Assembly: GCA_963764525.1 (NCBI GenBank)
Contig: CAVXTC010000007.1
Span: 62,001 to 126,000 of the forward strand
Direction: 5' to 3'
Origin: DATDIC01 sp963764525
GTDB taxonomy: Bacteria; Pseudomonadota; Alphaproteobacteria; Acetobacterales; Acetobacteraceae
DNA length: 64,000 nucleotides
Shown: positions 46,416 through 55,646 of the stretch, one piece after another
Position numbering within the stretch: position 1 is the first letter of the stretch
How the letters are laid out: the number at the start of each line of letters is the position of its first letter
Translations under genes and position numbers: made by a program
Notes under the pieces: model-generated
Databases searched by the model: none
The model's input: the letters and a program-made list of their open reading frames with translations, nothing else
Told to the model about the DNA's origin: nothing

Positions 46416-47505
46416 AGTTTACTTCATCTCGCCCGTGCAGGCGCTTCACCTCTCCCGCTTTTGCAGGAGAGGTGAAGCGGTTCATCGTCACCGTCGCGCT
46501 TTCCGTCCCCAGATGGAACAAACAATCGCCGCGCGTCGTTCGCCCGGGAATCCGTTTGCACAGCACGACGCCGTCGCGCTGGAACCGCACCTCGACCGCC
46601 GGCGCCCAGGGCGTTTCCGGGAAATGGATGCGCCCACCTACTTGACCGCCGCGCACCGTGTCGCCCAACTCCACCACCGGCTCGAACACGCCGGGATCGG
46701 GCGTGTAGGTGTAATAGTCAGGACCGCCGACATCGAGCAGCCGGGTCGGCCGTTCCGCGGCGACGCGCTCGCTCTCCGGCAGGATACCGACATGCACGAG
46801 CAGGTTCCGCAGGCCACGTTCCGCAATGCGCAGCGCCGCCGGGGTGACGGTGCCGGAGCCGCCGAGTTCGGTCCCCAGCGCCAGCACGCCTTTGCGGTCG
46901 GCACCGCCCGAGGCGGTGGCGTCGCCGCCCGGACCTGATTGCGTGGTGTACGCGTCCGGCGCGGCAAACGCCTTCAGCGCCGCGACCTGCTTGCGCAGCC
47001 GTTCGGGATCGTCGCTGCGCTTGATCAGCGCGGATGGCACGTACATCAGCGACGAGCCGCCGGAATGCAGATCGCACATGATGTCGGCCAGCGGGATCAG
47101 CTCGTTCTCGATATACCACGCGATCTGCTGGGTGGTGCTGCCGTCCGGATCGCCGGGAAACACTCGGTTGAGGTTGGCGTCGTCGATCGGCGAAACCCGC
47201 CGGCCCGCCATGGCTGCCGGAAAATTGGCCGCCGGCAGCAAAATGACGCGTCCGCTGATGCGGTCCGGCGACAGCCATTTCGTCAGATTGCAGATGGCCA
47301 CCTGGCCTTCGTACTCGTCGCCGTGATTGCCCGACATGAAAAAGGCGGTCGGGCCGGAGCCATTGCGGATGACGACGATCGGGATCGGGATGAAGCCGTA
47401 GGCCGAGGCGTGCGTGGAATGGAACAGGCGCAGGAAGCCATGCTGCGTGCCTTTCTTTTCGAAATCGACCTCGGGGACGATGCGCGTGCGGCGGGTCTCG
47501 GTCAT
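46300..47505 (-). CDS. Succinylglutamate desuccinylase/aspartoacylase family protein (DoeB-like)
   Basis: From ATG 47505. A zinc-dependent deacylase of the M14 fold. Zinc ligands are in FFMSGNHGDEYEGQVAICNL (HxxE) and the second His in IMCDLHSGGSSLMYVPSALI. The catalytic Glu region is GVLALGTELGGSGTVTPAAL. The C-terminal beta-domain (FEPVVELGDTVRGGQVGGRI) is biotinyl-like. Similar proteins include DoeB, the N-acetyldiaminobutyrate deacetylase of ectoine breakdown, but the substrate here is not decided. The natural end is probably near 46500 (TRGDCLFHLGTE). The frame runs on through a palindrome and 116 bases into the convergent MFS gene, so the tail is doubtful. Confidence 0.8.
   Translation of the reverse strand: MTETRRTRIVPEVDFEKKGTQHGFLRLFHSTHASAYGFIPIPIVVIRNGSGPTAFFMSGNHGDEYEGQVAICNLTKWLSPDRISGRVILLPAANFPAAMAGRRVSPIDDANLNRVFPGDPDGSTTQQIAWYIENELIPLADIMCDLHSGGSSLMYVPSALIKRSDDPERLRKQVAALKAFAAPDAYTTQSGPGGDATASGGADRKGVLALGTELGGSGTVTPAALRIAERGLRNLLVHVGILPESERVAAERPTRLLDVGGPDYYTYTPDPGVFEPVVELGDTVRGGQVGGRIHFPETPWAPAVEVRFQRDGVVLCKRIPGRTTRGDCLFHLGTESATVTMNRFTSPAKAGEVKRLHGRDEVNSTLPEPPPGCAPAAGRGRAAAARCPIPACRRRWSAGRS
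46442..46479. repeat. Palindrome, CCTCTCCC family, between convergent genes
   Basis: 14-base arms CGCTTCACCTCTCC (46442-46455) and GGAGAGGTGAAGCG (46466-46479). It sits 27 bases after the MFS stop and inside the doubtful tail of the convergent deacylase, acting probably as a shared terminator for both. Confidence 0.75.
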
Positions 47506-47785
47506 GAAAGCGTCCTTTGGGGAAAGGGCTGGGTGAGGGGTCTTACTGGAGAGAGGGCGAGTGGGGAGGGGCGCAGGAAGCAACCGGACGCATCCTGGAC
47601 CGTTCAGCCGCCGAACGGGATACCTATGAAACCGCTGCTGTCCTGGGCCGTGTTGGCCCGGCCGTGCTGCTGCTGGCGTGCGCACTGATCTCCGGCGATC
47701 GCGTGACGGCGGTTGCAGCAGTCTGGACGGCGACGCTGTCCCGTCCTGAATGTGCCCCGCACAGCCAGCCGAAGGAAGTCCGATC

Positions 47786-48845
47786 ATGCAGACCGTGAAA
47801 GGCCCCGCGATCTTCCTCGCCCAATTCGCCGGGGATGCAGCACCGTTCAACACCTTGCGCGGGATCGCCGGCTGGACTGCCGAGCATGGCTACAAAGGCG
47901 TGCAGATGCCGTCCCTGGACCGGCGCCTGTTCGACCTGGCCCGCGCCGCCGACAGCCGCGACTATTGCGACGAGGTCACCGGCATCCTGGCGGAAGCCGG
48001 GTTGCAGATCACCGAGCTTTCGACGCACCTGCAAGGCCAGCTTGTCGCGGTGCATCCGGCCTACGACCTTGCATTCGACGGGTTCGCCCCGAAGCAGGTC
48101 CGCGGCAACCCGTCCGCGCGTCAGCAATGGGCCGTCGATCAGTTGCTGCTTGCCGCGCGGGCGTCGGCGAATCTTGGCCTGACCACGCACGCCACCTTCT
48201 CCGGCGCGCTGGCGTGGCCGTTCATGTATCCCTGGCCGCAGCGCCCGCCGGGATTGATCGAGACCGCCTTCGCCGAACTGGCCCACCGCTGGACGCCCAT
48301 CCTGGATGCCTTCGACGCCGCCGGTGTTGACGTTTGCTACGAAATCCATCCCGGCGAGGATCTGCACGACGGCATCACGTTCGAGATGTTCCTCGACCGC
48401 GTCGGCGGCCACCGGCGCGCGAACATCCTGTATGACCCGAGCCATCTGCTGCTGCAACAACTCGATTATTGTGGTTTCATCGATGTCTATCACCAGCGCC
48501 TCCGCGCCTTCCACGTGAAGGACGCGGAGTTCAACCCGACCGCCCGGGTCGGCGTGTATGGCGGCTACCAGCCCTGGATCGATCGCGCCGGCCGGTTCCG
48601 TTCATTGGGCGACGGCCAGATCGATTTCGGCGCGATCTTCTCCAAACTCACGCAATACGATTTCCAGGGATGGGCCGTGCTGGAATGGGAATGCTGCCTG
48701 AAAAACTCCGAACAGGGCGCGCGCGAAGGCGCCGAATTCATCCGCCGCCAAATCATCGACGTCACCTCGAAAGCGTTCGACGATTTCGCCGCGAGCGGCG
48801 GTGATGCAGACACGAACCGTCGCCTGCTGGGACTGGACGCGATGA
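47786..48845 (+). CDS. Sugar phosphate isomerase/epimerase (xylose-isomerase-like TIM barrel)
   Basis: About 350 residues from ATG 47786 (MQTVKGPAIFLAQFAGDAAP). TIM-barrel metal-binding marks of the AP-endonuclease-2 fold: AGVDVCYEIHPGEDLHDG (Glu), NILYDPSHLLLQQLDY (Asp, His), LRAFHVKDAEFNP (His) and WAVLEWECCLK (Glu). No stop closes the frame before 49168, but homology ends near RRLLGLDA at about 48840. A TGA at 48843 in another frame would overlap the next gene, implying a small indel near the end. Partner of the Gfo/Idh oxidoreductase, a pair common in inositol or ketosugar catabolism. Confidence 0.87.
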
Positions 48846-48867
48846 CCGACGCGCCGGCGCGACGACG

Positions 48868-50004
48868 TTGCGGTTGGGGATGGTCGGCGGCGGGCGAGGC
48901 GCGTTCATCGGCGCGGTCCACCGGATCGCAGCGCGGCTCGATGACCAGTACGAACTCGTTGCCGGCGCGCTGTCCGCCGATCCGCAACGCGCACGGGACA
49001 GCGCCGCGGAGCTCCACATCTCCGGCGACCGGGCCTACGCCTGTTACCGCGACATGGCAAAGCAGGAAGCCGCGCGGCCGGACGGCATCAACGTGGTCGC
49101 CATCGTCACCCCGAACCACCTGCATCACCCGGTCGCCCGGGCGTTCCTGGATGCCGGCATCCACGTGATCTGCGACAAGCCGCTGACCCGCACCGTGGCT
49201 GAGGCCGAGGATCTGGCGGCAGCGGTCGCAAGCAGCGGCCTGGTGTTCGTGCTGACCCACAACTACACCGGTTATCCGATGGTCCGTCAGGCCCGCGAGA
49301 TGGTGCTGGCCGGCGAACTCGGCACGATCCGCATCGTCCAGGTGGAGTACGCGCAGGAATGGCTGACCACGCGCGCGGAGGGAAAGCAGGCTGAATGGCG
49401 CGGCGATCCGGCCCTCAGCGGCCCGGGCGGCAGCCTTGGAGATATCGGCACGCACGCCTTCAACCTGGCCGAGTTCGTCACCGGCCTGCGCTGCACCGAA
49501 CTGGCCGCCGAGCTCAGCCGGTTCGTCCCAGGGCGCAAGCTGGATGACAACGCGCAGGTGCTGCTGCGTTTCGACGGCGGCGCGCGCGGAACGCTGTGGT
49601 CGAGCCAGGTCGCACCCGGCAACGCCAACGCGCTGCGCATCCGTGTCTATGGGGAGAAGGGCGGGCTGGATTGGGCGCAGGAAACCCCGAACCGGCTGTG
49701 CCATACCCCGCTTGGGCTGCCCCGACGGATGCTCGCGCGCGGCGGTCCGGCGACCGGCCCAATGGCGGTGCGCGCCACCCGCATCCCGGCGGGGCATCCG
49801 GAGGGCTACCTGGAAGGTTTCGCTCAGCTCTACCGCGATGCGGCGGAACTGATCCGTGCGCGCACCGAGGACCGAACGCCCGCTCCCGACACGGATTTGC
49901 TGCCGGGTGTGACAGACGGGGTGCGTGGGGTCCGCTTCATCGCTGCTGCCGTCGCCTCTGCGGCTGGCAATGCGGTGTGGACGAAGCTGGGGGCGGCCGG
50001 ATAG
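48868..50004 (+). CDS. Gfo/Idh/MocA family oxidoreductase
   Basis: 378 residues from TTG 48868, or from ATG 48842 if one base is restored (MTDAPARR before LRLGMVGGG). Rossmann motif LRLGMVGGGRGAFIGAVHRI; the family motif HVICDKPLTRTVAEAEDLAA contains the conserved EKP-type Lys as DKP; the C-terminal sheet domain includes GGSLGDIGTHAFNLAEFVTG with the catalytic Asp-His. An NAD(P)-dependent sugar or polyol dehydrogenase. Directly follows the TIM-barrel isomerase. Substrate not known, inositol-like or 3-ketosugar most plausible. Confidence 0.9.
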   Translation: MRLGMVGGGRGAFIGAVHRIAARLDDQYELVAGALSADPQRARDSAAELHISGDRAYACYRDMAKQEAARPDGINVVAIVTPNHLHHPVARAFLDAGIHVICDKPLTRTVAEAEDLAAAVASSGLVFVLTHNYTGYPMVRQAREMVLAGELGTIRIVQVEYAQEWLTTRAEGKQAEWRGDPALSGPGGSLGDIGTHAFNLAEFVTGLRCTELAAELSRFVPGRKLDDNAQVLLRFDGGARGTLWSSQVAPGNANALRIRVYGEKGGLDWAQETPNRLCHTPLGLPRRMLARGGPATGPMAVRATRIPAGHPEGYLEGFAQLYRDAAELIRARTEDRTPAPDTDLLPGVTDGVRGVRFIAAAVASAAGNAVWTKLGAAG

Positions 50005-50035
50005 CAGCGTGCCGACCTGCCGACCCGGAGCCGAT

Positions 50036-50707
50036 ATGCGTGAGCCGCGATTCCCGATGAAAGTGTGGGACGCACCCACCCGGCTGTTCCACTGGCTGAT
50101 CGTCGTTCTGGTGTTCGCGAGCTGGCTCACCGCCCATGAGGGCTGGATGGATTGGCACCTCCGGTCCGGCTACTCGATTTTCGCCTTGCTGCTATTCCGC
50201 CTGGTTTGGGGCGTGGTGGGCAGCGACACGGCGCGGTTCAGCCGGTTCCTGCGAAGCCCTTGGTCCGTGGTGCGGCAACTCGCGCGGTTCCACCGTCGCG
50301 ACCCCGACGATCAGATCGGACACAACGCCGCCGGGGGCTGGATGGTGCTGCTGATGCTGGCGCTGCTGGCGTTGCAGGTGGCCACCGGCCTGTGCGCCAA
50401 CGACGACGTCGCGACTGAGGGGCCGTTCGCCGAAACCGTGGGGAAAGACACCAGCGACTGGTTGACCCACATCCACGTGCTGAATTTCAAGGCGATCGAG
50501 CTGGTCATCGTACTGCATGTCTGCGCCGTGCTGGCCTATGCCGCGGTGAAGCGGCACAACCTGATCCTGCCGATGATCACCGGGCGCAAACGCCTGGCAG
50601 GCTCGGTGTATCCCCCGCGCATCGCCAGCCCGCTGCTGGCGGTGGCCATCCTAGGGGCCGCCGCCGCCATCGTGATATTCGTGGTGTCCTGGTGGGCGCC
50701 TACTTAG
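50036..50707 (+). CDS. Cytochrome b561-type membrane cytochrome
   Basis: About 223 residues from ATG 50036 (or 50057, giving MKVWDAPTRLFHW). Four transmembrane helices: LFHWLIVVLVFASWLTAHEG, YSIFALLLFRLVWGVVGSDT, WMVLLMLALLALQVATGLCA and AIELVIVLHVCAVLAYAAVK. Haem-ligand histidines lie in LFHWL, in the DWHLRSGY loop and in HIHVLNF / VLHVCAV. KVWDxPxRLFHW is the hydrogenase/b561 signature. It probably exchanges electrons with the convergent c-type cytochrome. Its stop overlaps the cytochrome c' end by 8 bases. Confidence 0.9.
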   Translation: MREPRFPMKVWDAPTRLFHWLIVVLVFASWLTAHEGWMDWHLRSGYSIFALLLFRLVWGVVGSDTARFSRFLRSPWSVVRQLARFHRRDPDDQIGHNAAGGWMVLLMLALLALQVATGLCANDDVATEGPFAETVGKDTSDWLTHIHVLNFKAIELVIVLHVCAVLAYAAVKRHNLILPMITGRKRLAGSVYPPRIASPLLAVAILGAAAAIVIFVVSWWAPT

Positions 50708-51158
50708 CGCGGAACTTGTCGTGGCAAGCCTTGCAGGCGTCGCCCACGGTCTTTACCTGGGCGTCGAATCCGGCGGTATCGTCTGCCTTCGCGAGTGCCG
50801 ACAATTTCCGCGTGGCTGCAATAAGGTTGCCCGCTGCCTGCTCGAAGCCGGGCCGATCGGACCACACCGCCGGCAGCGCCTTGGTGTTATGACCGTGGTC
50901 GCTGCCGGGCGGGAAAGTTGAGGGGAACTGGGCCATCCAGCGCGCCATCGCGGCGGCCGGGTTCGTGAAGTTCTTCACCGGCGCCTGGTGCGCGACGCCC
51001 TGCAGGATCCCGGTGTAGGTCCCCGACAGAAGGTCCTGCCCGGCCTGACGCGTTTCGATGATATCGAACGCCGGCGCCTGCGCGCGCGCCACAACGCCGA
51101 CGACGCCCACCGCACCGGCCGCTGCGATCCCGAGCAGCGCAAGTCTCATGCTGTTCAT
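50700..51158 (-). CDS. Cytochrome c' family protein
   Basis: 152 residues. Signal peptide MRLALLGIAAAGAVGVVGVV with cleavage at ARAQA. The haem motif CKACH is at the extreme C-terminus (VGDACKACHDKFRAK), which defines cytochrome c'/c-556. A four-helix bundle holds the haem, and in true cytochrome c' it binds NO. The pairing with a b561 gene on the other strand is common in proteobacteria. Confidence 0.92.
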   Translation of the reverse strand: MNSMRLALLGIAAAGAVGVVGVVARAQAPAFDIIETRQAGQDLLSGTYTGILQGVAHQAPVKNFTNPAAAMARWMAQFPSTFPPGSDHGHNTKALPAVWSDRPGFEQAAGNLIAATRKLSALAKADDTAGFDAQVKTVGDACKACHDKFRAK

Positions 51159-51265
51159 CCGTTTCCCTCTCCCGTCGCGATATCACCGGCCGCATCTTGC
51201 ATTGTCCGTTCGGGCGCGCCACCCGAAATCGTGCTGCGTCCGTTCGAAAACCGTCAGGAGCCTCC

Positions 51266-51853
51266 ATGCCCGAAATCCGTGCCGTCGCCGTCTTCTGCGG
51301 AGCCCATGCCGGCGACGACCCGGTGTTCCGGGCCGCCGCCACGGCTCTGGGGCACGGCATGGCCGAAGCCGGGCTGAGCCTGGTGTTCGGCGGTGGCAGG
51401 ATCGGTCTGATGGGCGCCGTCGCCGATGCCGCCCTCGCCGCCGGCGGCCGGGTGACTGGCGTAATCCCGGAGTTCCTGACCAGGCTGGAAGTGGCCCATG
51501 CCGGGATTTCCGAGATGATCGTCACCGACAGCATGCACACCCGCAAGCGGCGGATGTTCGAGCTGTCGGACGCCTTCGTCTCGTTGCCCGGCGGCCTCGG
51601 CACCCTGGACGAGACGATCGAGATCATCACCTGGCGGCAGCTTGGTCTGCACGACAAGCCGATCCTGTTGTGCGACGTGGCCGGCTCCGCGGCGCCGCTG
51701 CTGGGCGCGATCGATGCCGCGGTGGCGCGCGGGTTCGCCAATGCGTCGGTGCGTCGGCTGTTCGAGGTCGTTCCGGGTGTGCCGGCCACGCTCGCCCGGC
51801 TGATCGGCGGCAAGGTCCCCAGGCAATCCGGCGCCGAGGCGGCGCGGTTGTAG
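51266..51853 (+). CDS. LOG family protein (cytokinin riboside phosphoribohydrolase-like)
   Basis: 195 residues, TIGR00730. MPEIRAVAVFCGAHAGDDPV, then GLSLVFGGGRIGLMGAVADA and the catalytic PGGLGTLDE motif in VSLPGGLGTLDETIEIITWR. LOG proteins cleave nucleoside 5'-monophosphates to ribose phosphate and base; in bacteria the physiological role is usually nucleotide recycling. Start ATG 51266 has GTCAGGAGC upstream. It ends 43 bases before tRNA-Pro. Confidence 0.93.
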   Translation: MPEIRAVAVFCGAHAGDDPVFRAAATALGHGMAEAGLSLVFGGGRIGLMGAVADAALAAGGRVTGVIPEFLTRLEVAHAGISEMIVTDSMHTRKRRMFELSDAFVSLPGGLGTLDETIEIITWRQLGLHDKPILLCDVAGSAAPLLGAIDAAVARGFANASVRRLFEVVPGVPATLARLIGGKVPRQSGAEAARL

Positions 51854-51896
51854 GACTTGCCGGCCTGCGTGCCGCTCGCTATATGCGCCCGTCGGC

Positions 51897-51973
51897 CGGA
51901 GTGTAGCTCAGCCTGGTAGAGCACTGTGTTCGGGACGCAGGGGCCGGAGGTTCGAATCCTCTCACTCCGACCA
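51897..51973 (+). tRNA. tRNA-Pro (CGG)
   Basis: 77-base cloverleaf. Acceptor CGGAGTG (51897-51903) pairs with CACTCCG (51963-51969), discriminator A and encoded CCA at 51971-51973. The anticodon loop TTCGGGA gives anticodon CGG. T-loop GGTTCGAATCC is normal. The KirBac start lies 5 bases after CCA. Confidence 0.96.
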
Positions 51974-51978
51974 ATCTC

Positions 51979-52947
51979 ATGCCGGATGGCGCGGTGAGCA
52001 GGAAGCCGGTCCCCATCTTCCGCAAGCCACGCGACGACACGATGCGCGTCCGGTTCGGCGCGTTCGAACTGGACAAAAAGGGCGCGCCGCGGTTCGATTG
52101 GCGCGACCCGTATTACCTCGCTTTGGCGCTACGCTGGCGCTGGTTTCTGGTTGCCCTGCTCAGCCTGAATCTCGCGGTGAACATGGTCTTTGCCGGACTG
52201 TACCTGATCCAGCCGGGATCGATCGCCAATGCAAGGCCGGGTGTTTTCAGCGATGCGTTCTTCTTTAGCGTCGAGACGCTCGCCACCGTCGGCTACGGCG
52301 CGATGTCGCCGGCGACGTTTTACGGCCACGCGATCGCAACCATCGAACTGAGCTGTGGCCTGGCTTTCATCGCGCTCGCCACCGGCCTGACATTCGTCCG
52401 GTTTTCCCGACCGAAGGTCAGGCTGCTGTACGCTGACAAGGCGGTGGTTGCCATCCATCGCGGCCGCCGGACGCTGATGATCCGCGTCGGCAACGGCCGC
52501 CTGGGGCCGCTGACCGATGCCGTTGCCCGGCTCGGTGCGCTGGTGAGCGAGCAGATGCCGGAGGGCCAGTTCTATCGGCTGATCCAGGAGCTGAAACTGC
52601 TCCGGCCGCGACTCCCGATCTTCGCGCTCACCTGGACCGTCATGCACGTGCTGGAAGACGACAGCCCGTTGCGCGACTGCGATCCTGAGTGGATGAAAGC
52701 GGCCGACGTCCGTCTGTTCCTGAGCATCGAGGCACGCGATCCGACGCTGGGCGCATCCGTTCACGACACGCAGGACTATTCGCATACCGATGTGCTGTTC
52801 GGCGTTCGCTATGCGGACGCCGTCTCGATCGACGAGAACGGACGCACGGTAGCGGACCTCGATCGCATTAGCCTGCTGGAGCCGGATCCCGGCGTGCCCG
52901 ACACGACCGAGGCGATGGACCTGGAAAGCAGCGCCGCCGCGACGTGA
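51979..52947 (+). CDS. KirBac-type inward-rectifier potassium channel
   Basis: 322 residues from ATG 51979; ATG 52042 (MRVRFGAFELDKKG) is an alternative that frees space after the tRNA. Two membrane helices flank the pore: RWRWFLVALLSLNLAVNMVF and ATIELSCGLAFIALATGLTF. The selectivity filter TVGYG is in VETLATVGYGAMSPAT. The C-terminal cytoplasmic immunoglobulin-like domain (RPKVRLLYADKAVVAIHRGR, LPIFALTWTVMHVLEDDSPL) gates the channel. Its stop overlaps the GTG of the DUF218 gene. Confidence 0.94.
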   Translation: MPDGAVSRKPVPIFRKPRDDTMRVRFGAFELDKKGAPRFDWRDPYYLALALRWRWFLVALLSLNLAVNMVFAGLYLIQPGSIANARPGVFSDAFFFSVETLATVGYGAMSPATFYGHAIATIELSCGLAFIALATGLTFVRFSRPKVRLLYADKAVVAIHRGRRTLMIRVGNGRLGPLTDAVARLGALVSEQMPEGQFYRLIQELKLLRPRLPIFALTWTVMHVLEDDSPLRDCDPEWMKAADVRLFLSIEARDPTLGASVHDTQDYSHTDVLFGVRYADAVSIDENGRTVADLDRISLLEPDPGVPDTTEAMDLESSAAAT

Positions 52948-53456
52948 GCGCGCAAATCGTCATCGTCATTTTCGGCGCGGCGGTGCTTCGCGACGGACGC
53001 GCCAGCCTCACGTTGCGGCGCCGGGTGGAGGCAGCGGTCGCGTTCGGGCGTGCCCGCGACAGGCCGCTGTATCTCCCCACCGGCGGGATCGGGCGGTTCG
53101 GCCCTTCCGAGGCGTCGGTGATGCGGGACCTGCTGATCGCGTCCGGCGTGCCGGATGGATGCATCCTGCTCGAGGACAGCGGCTCGGACACTCTGTCGTC
53201 GGTGCGGGCGGTGCGGCGGCTGCTGCGATCGCGCTGCCATGCCGGGCCGGTCTACGCGGCCAGCAGCGGCTACCACCTGCCGCGCTGCGTGTTGCTGCTG
53301 CGACTGGCGGGATTGCACGCCCGCGCTGCCGTCCCACCGATCGTGCCGGCCGCGCGTTCGATACGGCAGCGGTGGTACTGGCGGCTGCGCGAGCTGCCGG
53401 CGATACCGTACGACGCGGGTCTGTTGCTGATGCTGCGCGGATTGCGGCGGCTTTGA
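52944..53456 (+). CDS. YdcF/SanA-like DUF218 protein
   Basis: 170 residues from GTG 52944. DUF218 marks: IVIVIFGAAVLRDGRASLTL, LYLPTGGIGRFGPSEASVMR, VPDGCILLEDSGSDTLSSVR and PVYAASSGYHLPRCVLLLR. ElyC/SanA relatives act in envelope integrity, YdcF binds AdoMet. There is no obvious signal peptide. The GTGA overlap with KirBac suggests coupled translation. Confidence 0.88.
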   Translation: MSAQIVIVIFGAAVLRDGRASLTLRRRVEAAVAFGRARDRPLYLPTGGIGRFGPSEASVMRDLLIASGVPDGCILLEDSGSDTLSSVRAVRRLLRSRCHAGPVYAASSGYHLPRCVLLLRLAGLHARAAVPPIVPAARSIRQRWYWRLRELPAIPYDAGLLLMLRGLRRL

Positions 53457-53497
53457 TCGCACCGCTCGCGGTTCGCGGTTCTCACTCTCACGGACAG

Positions 53498-55360
53498 CTA
53501 CTCCGCGGCCAGCGCCACCGGCTTCGGGCGCGGAATGTCAGCCCCGACCAGCGTCTCGTGCGCCAGCAGCGCCGCCGCCCCTTCGTCCAATGCGGCGCGG
53601 TTCTCGCGCAGGATCGTCACCGCGCGTTTCAGCGCCGCGTCCATATACGCCCGCACCGCCTGATCGATCTCATGCGCCGTTTCTTCGCTGAACCGCCGCT
53701 GCCGCCAGAACGCGCCGGGCTGCTGCTGCAGGAACTGGCTGCCGGGATCGGTGTCCCATGCCACCGGCCCAAGCCGATCATCCATGCCATAGCGCAGCAC
53801 GATTCCGCGGGCGATGTCGGTCGCCTTCGCCAGATCGTCGGCCGCGCCGGTCGAGATATCATCGCCCAGCAGCATCTCCGCCGCCCGGCCGCCGAACATG
53901 ACACACATGCGGTCCAGCAGCTCCTGCCGGCTCATCAGGAACCGGTCCTCGGTCGGACGCTGCATGGTGTAGCCCAGCGCGCCGATGCCGCGCGGGATGA
54001 TGGATACCTTATGCACCGGGTCGGTGCCGGGGATCGCCAGCGCCACCAGCGCGTGGCCCATCTCGTGATACGCCACCGTGCGCCGCTCCTTCGGGATCAG
54101 GATGCGTGACCGCTTTTCCAGTCCGGCGATGATCCGCTCCACCGCCTCGGTGAAGTCCTGCATCGCCACCGACTCGGCACCGCGCCGTGTTGCCAGCACC
54201 GCCGCCTCATTGCCGAGATTCGCCAGGTCGGCGCCGGTGAAGCCAGGTGTCAGGGCGGCGATATCCTCCAGCCTGATCCCCTCGGCGATGGTCAGTGGCT
54301 TCAAATGGATGCGCAAAATCTCGACCCGGCCCTTCTTGTCGGGCCGATCGACCAGGATCTGGCTGTCGAACCGACCGGCGCGCAACAGGGCGGGATCGAT
54401 GATCTCCGGCCGGTTGGTCGCCGCCAGCACAACGATCGCCACCGAACGCTCGAACCCGTCCATCTCGGCCAACAACTGATTGAGCGTCTGCTCCTTTTCG
54501 TCCTGGCCCTGCACCGGACTGGCGTTGCGCGCGCGGCCCAGCGCGTCCAGCTCGTCGATGAAGATGATGCAGGGCGCCTGCTTGCGTGCCTCGGCAAACA
54601 GGTCGCGCACCCGCGCGGCGCCGACGCCGACGAACATCTCGACGAATTCCGCGCCGTTGGTGGAAAAGAACGGCACCCCGGCCTCGCCGGCCACCGCACG
54701 GGCGAGCAGCGTCTTGCCGGTCCCCGGTGGACCGACCAGCAGGATGCCGCGCGGGATGTGCGCGCCAAGCCGGCTGAACTCTTTGGGGTGGCTCAGGAAA
54801 TCGACGAACTCCCGCAGTTCCTCCTTGGCTTCATCGACCCCGGCGACGTCGCTGAACTTGGTCGTCACACCGGTCTCTGCGGCCAGCTTCGCCTTGCTGC
54901 GGCCGATCGACATCAGGCCGCCGCCGAAACCGCCGCGGCCGCCCCCCATGCGACGCATGGCGAACAGCCAGATGCCGACGAAGATCAGCGGCGGGATGAT
55001 CCACGAAAGCAGCGTGCCGAAGCCGGACGAGGTGGACGCCCCGGTGAATTCGACGTGATGCTGCGCCAGTTGGCTGGCCAGGTTCGGCGGCACCGTCGTG
55101 GTGGTGAAATTGGTGACCTTGCTGTTCGGCAGTGGGGCCGACAGCGTGCCCTGGATTTCATCGCCGGACACGACGACGCTTTTGACCTTGCCCTGGTCGA
55201 GTAGCGTCTGAAACTGGCTGTACGGGATCGTCCGAACCTGGGCGTGCCGGCCTCCGGCGAACAGACCGAACACACTGATCGCCAGCAGCGGCAACCAAAG
55301 CCACCACATTGTGGTCGGCATCCGGGGTGTCGGCATCCGGGGCTTTGGCGGGTTCGGCAC
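53498..55360 (-). CDS. ftsH: FtsH-type ATP-dependent zinc metalloprotease
   Basis: 620 residues. Two membrane helices (MWWLWLPLLAISVFGLFAGG and LLSWIIPPLIFVGIWLFAMR) enclose a periplasmic domain. AAA module: Walker A LLVGPPGTGKTLLARAVAGE, Walker B CIIFIDELDALGR, SRH ATNRPEIIDPALLRAGRFD. Protease zinc motif HEMGH in VAYHEMGHALVAL. It degrades membrane and short-lived cytoplasmic proteins. The short, Pro-rich N-terminus (MPNPPKPRMPTPRMP) and isolated position, not beside tilS or folP, suggest an accessory rather than the housekeeping copy. Confidence 0.94.
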   Translation of the reverse strand: MPNPPKPRMPTPRMPTTMWWLWLPLLAISVFGLFAGGRHAQVRTIPYSQFQTLLDQGKVKSVVVSGDEIQGTLSAPLPNSKVTNFTTTTVPPNLASQLAQHHVEFTGASTSSGFGTLLSWIIPPLIFVGIWLFAMRRMGGGRGGFGGGLMSIGRSKAKLAAETGVTTKFSDVAGVDEAKEELREFVDFLSHPKEFSRLGAHIPRGILLVGPPGTGKTLLARAVAGEAGVPFFSTNGAEFVEMFVGVGAARVRDLFAEARKQAPCIIFIDELDALGRARNASPVQGQDEKEQTLNQLLAEMDGFERSVAIVVLAATNRPEIIDPALLRAGRFDSQILVDRPDKKGRVEILRIHLKPLTIAEGIRLEDIAALTPGFTGADLANLGNEAAVLATRRGAESVAMQDFTEAVERIIAGLEKRSRILIPKERRTVAYHEMGHALVALAIPGTDPVHKVSIIPRGIGALGYTMQRPTEDRFLMSRQELLDRMCVMFGGRAAEMLLGDDISTGAADDLAKATDIARGIVLRYGMDDRLGPVAWDTDPGSQFLQQQPGAFWRQRRFSEETAHEIDQAVRAYMDAALKRAVTILRENRAALDEGAAALLAHETLVGADIPRPKPVALAAE

Positions 55361-55646
55361 GGGGCGAAAACTGCACTGCTATCGAAAGGTTGCCGGGCGG
55401 CATTCACGTTCCGCACAGTGCCCGGGGAGGGACGGGCCTGCGGACGGGAGTTCCAATGGACGCAGCCAATTCGGGTGCCGGTTGGCGTCACGGACGGATG
55501 CGGGTTGCGGGCATTGGAGGTGAAGGATTCGACATACCGCCAGGCGGGCGCTTGGCCGGACAAGGCAACGAGCGCCGGAACCGGGTGGCCGTCCCCGAGC
55601 GGCGCTCATGCGGTCCCTGCCGGCCCAATGACCTGTAGCTCACCTG

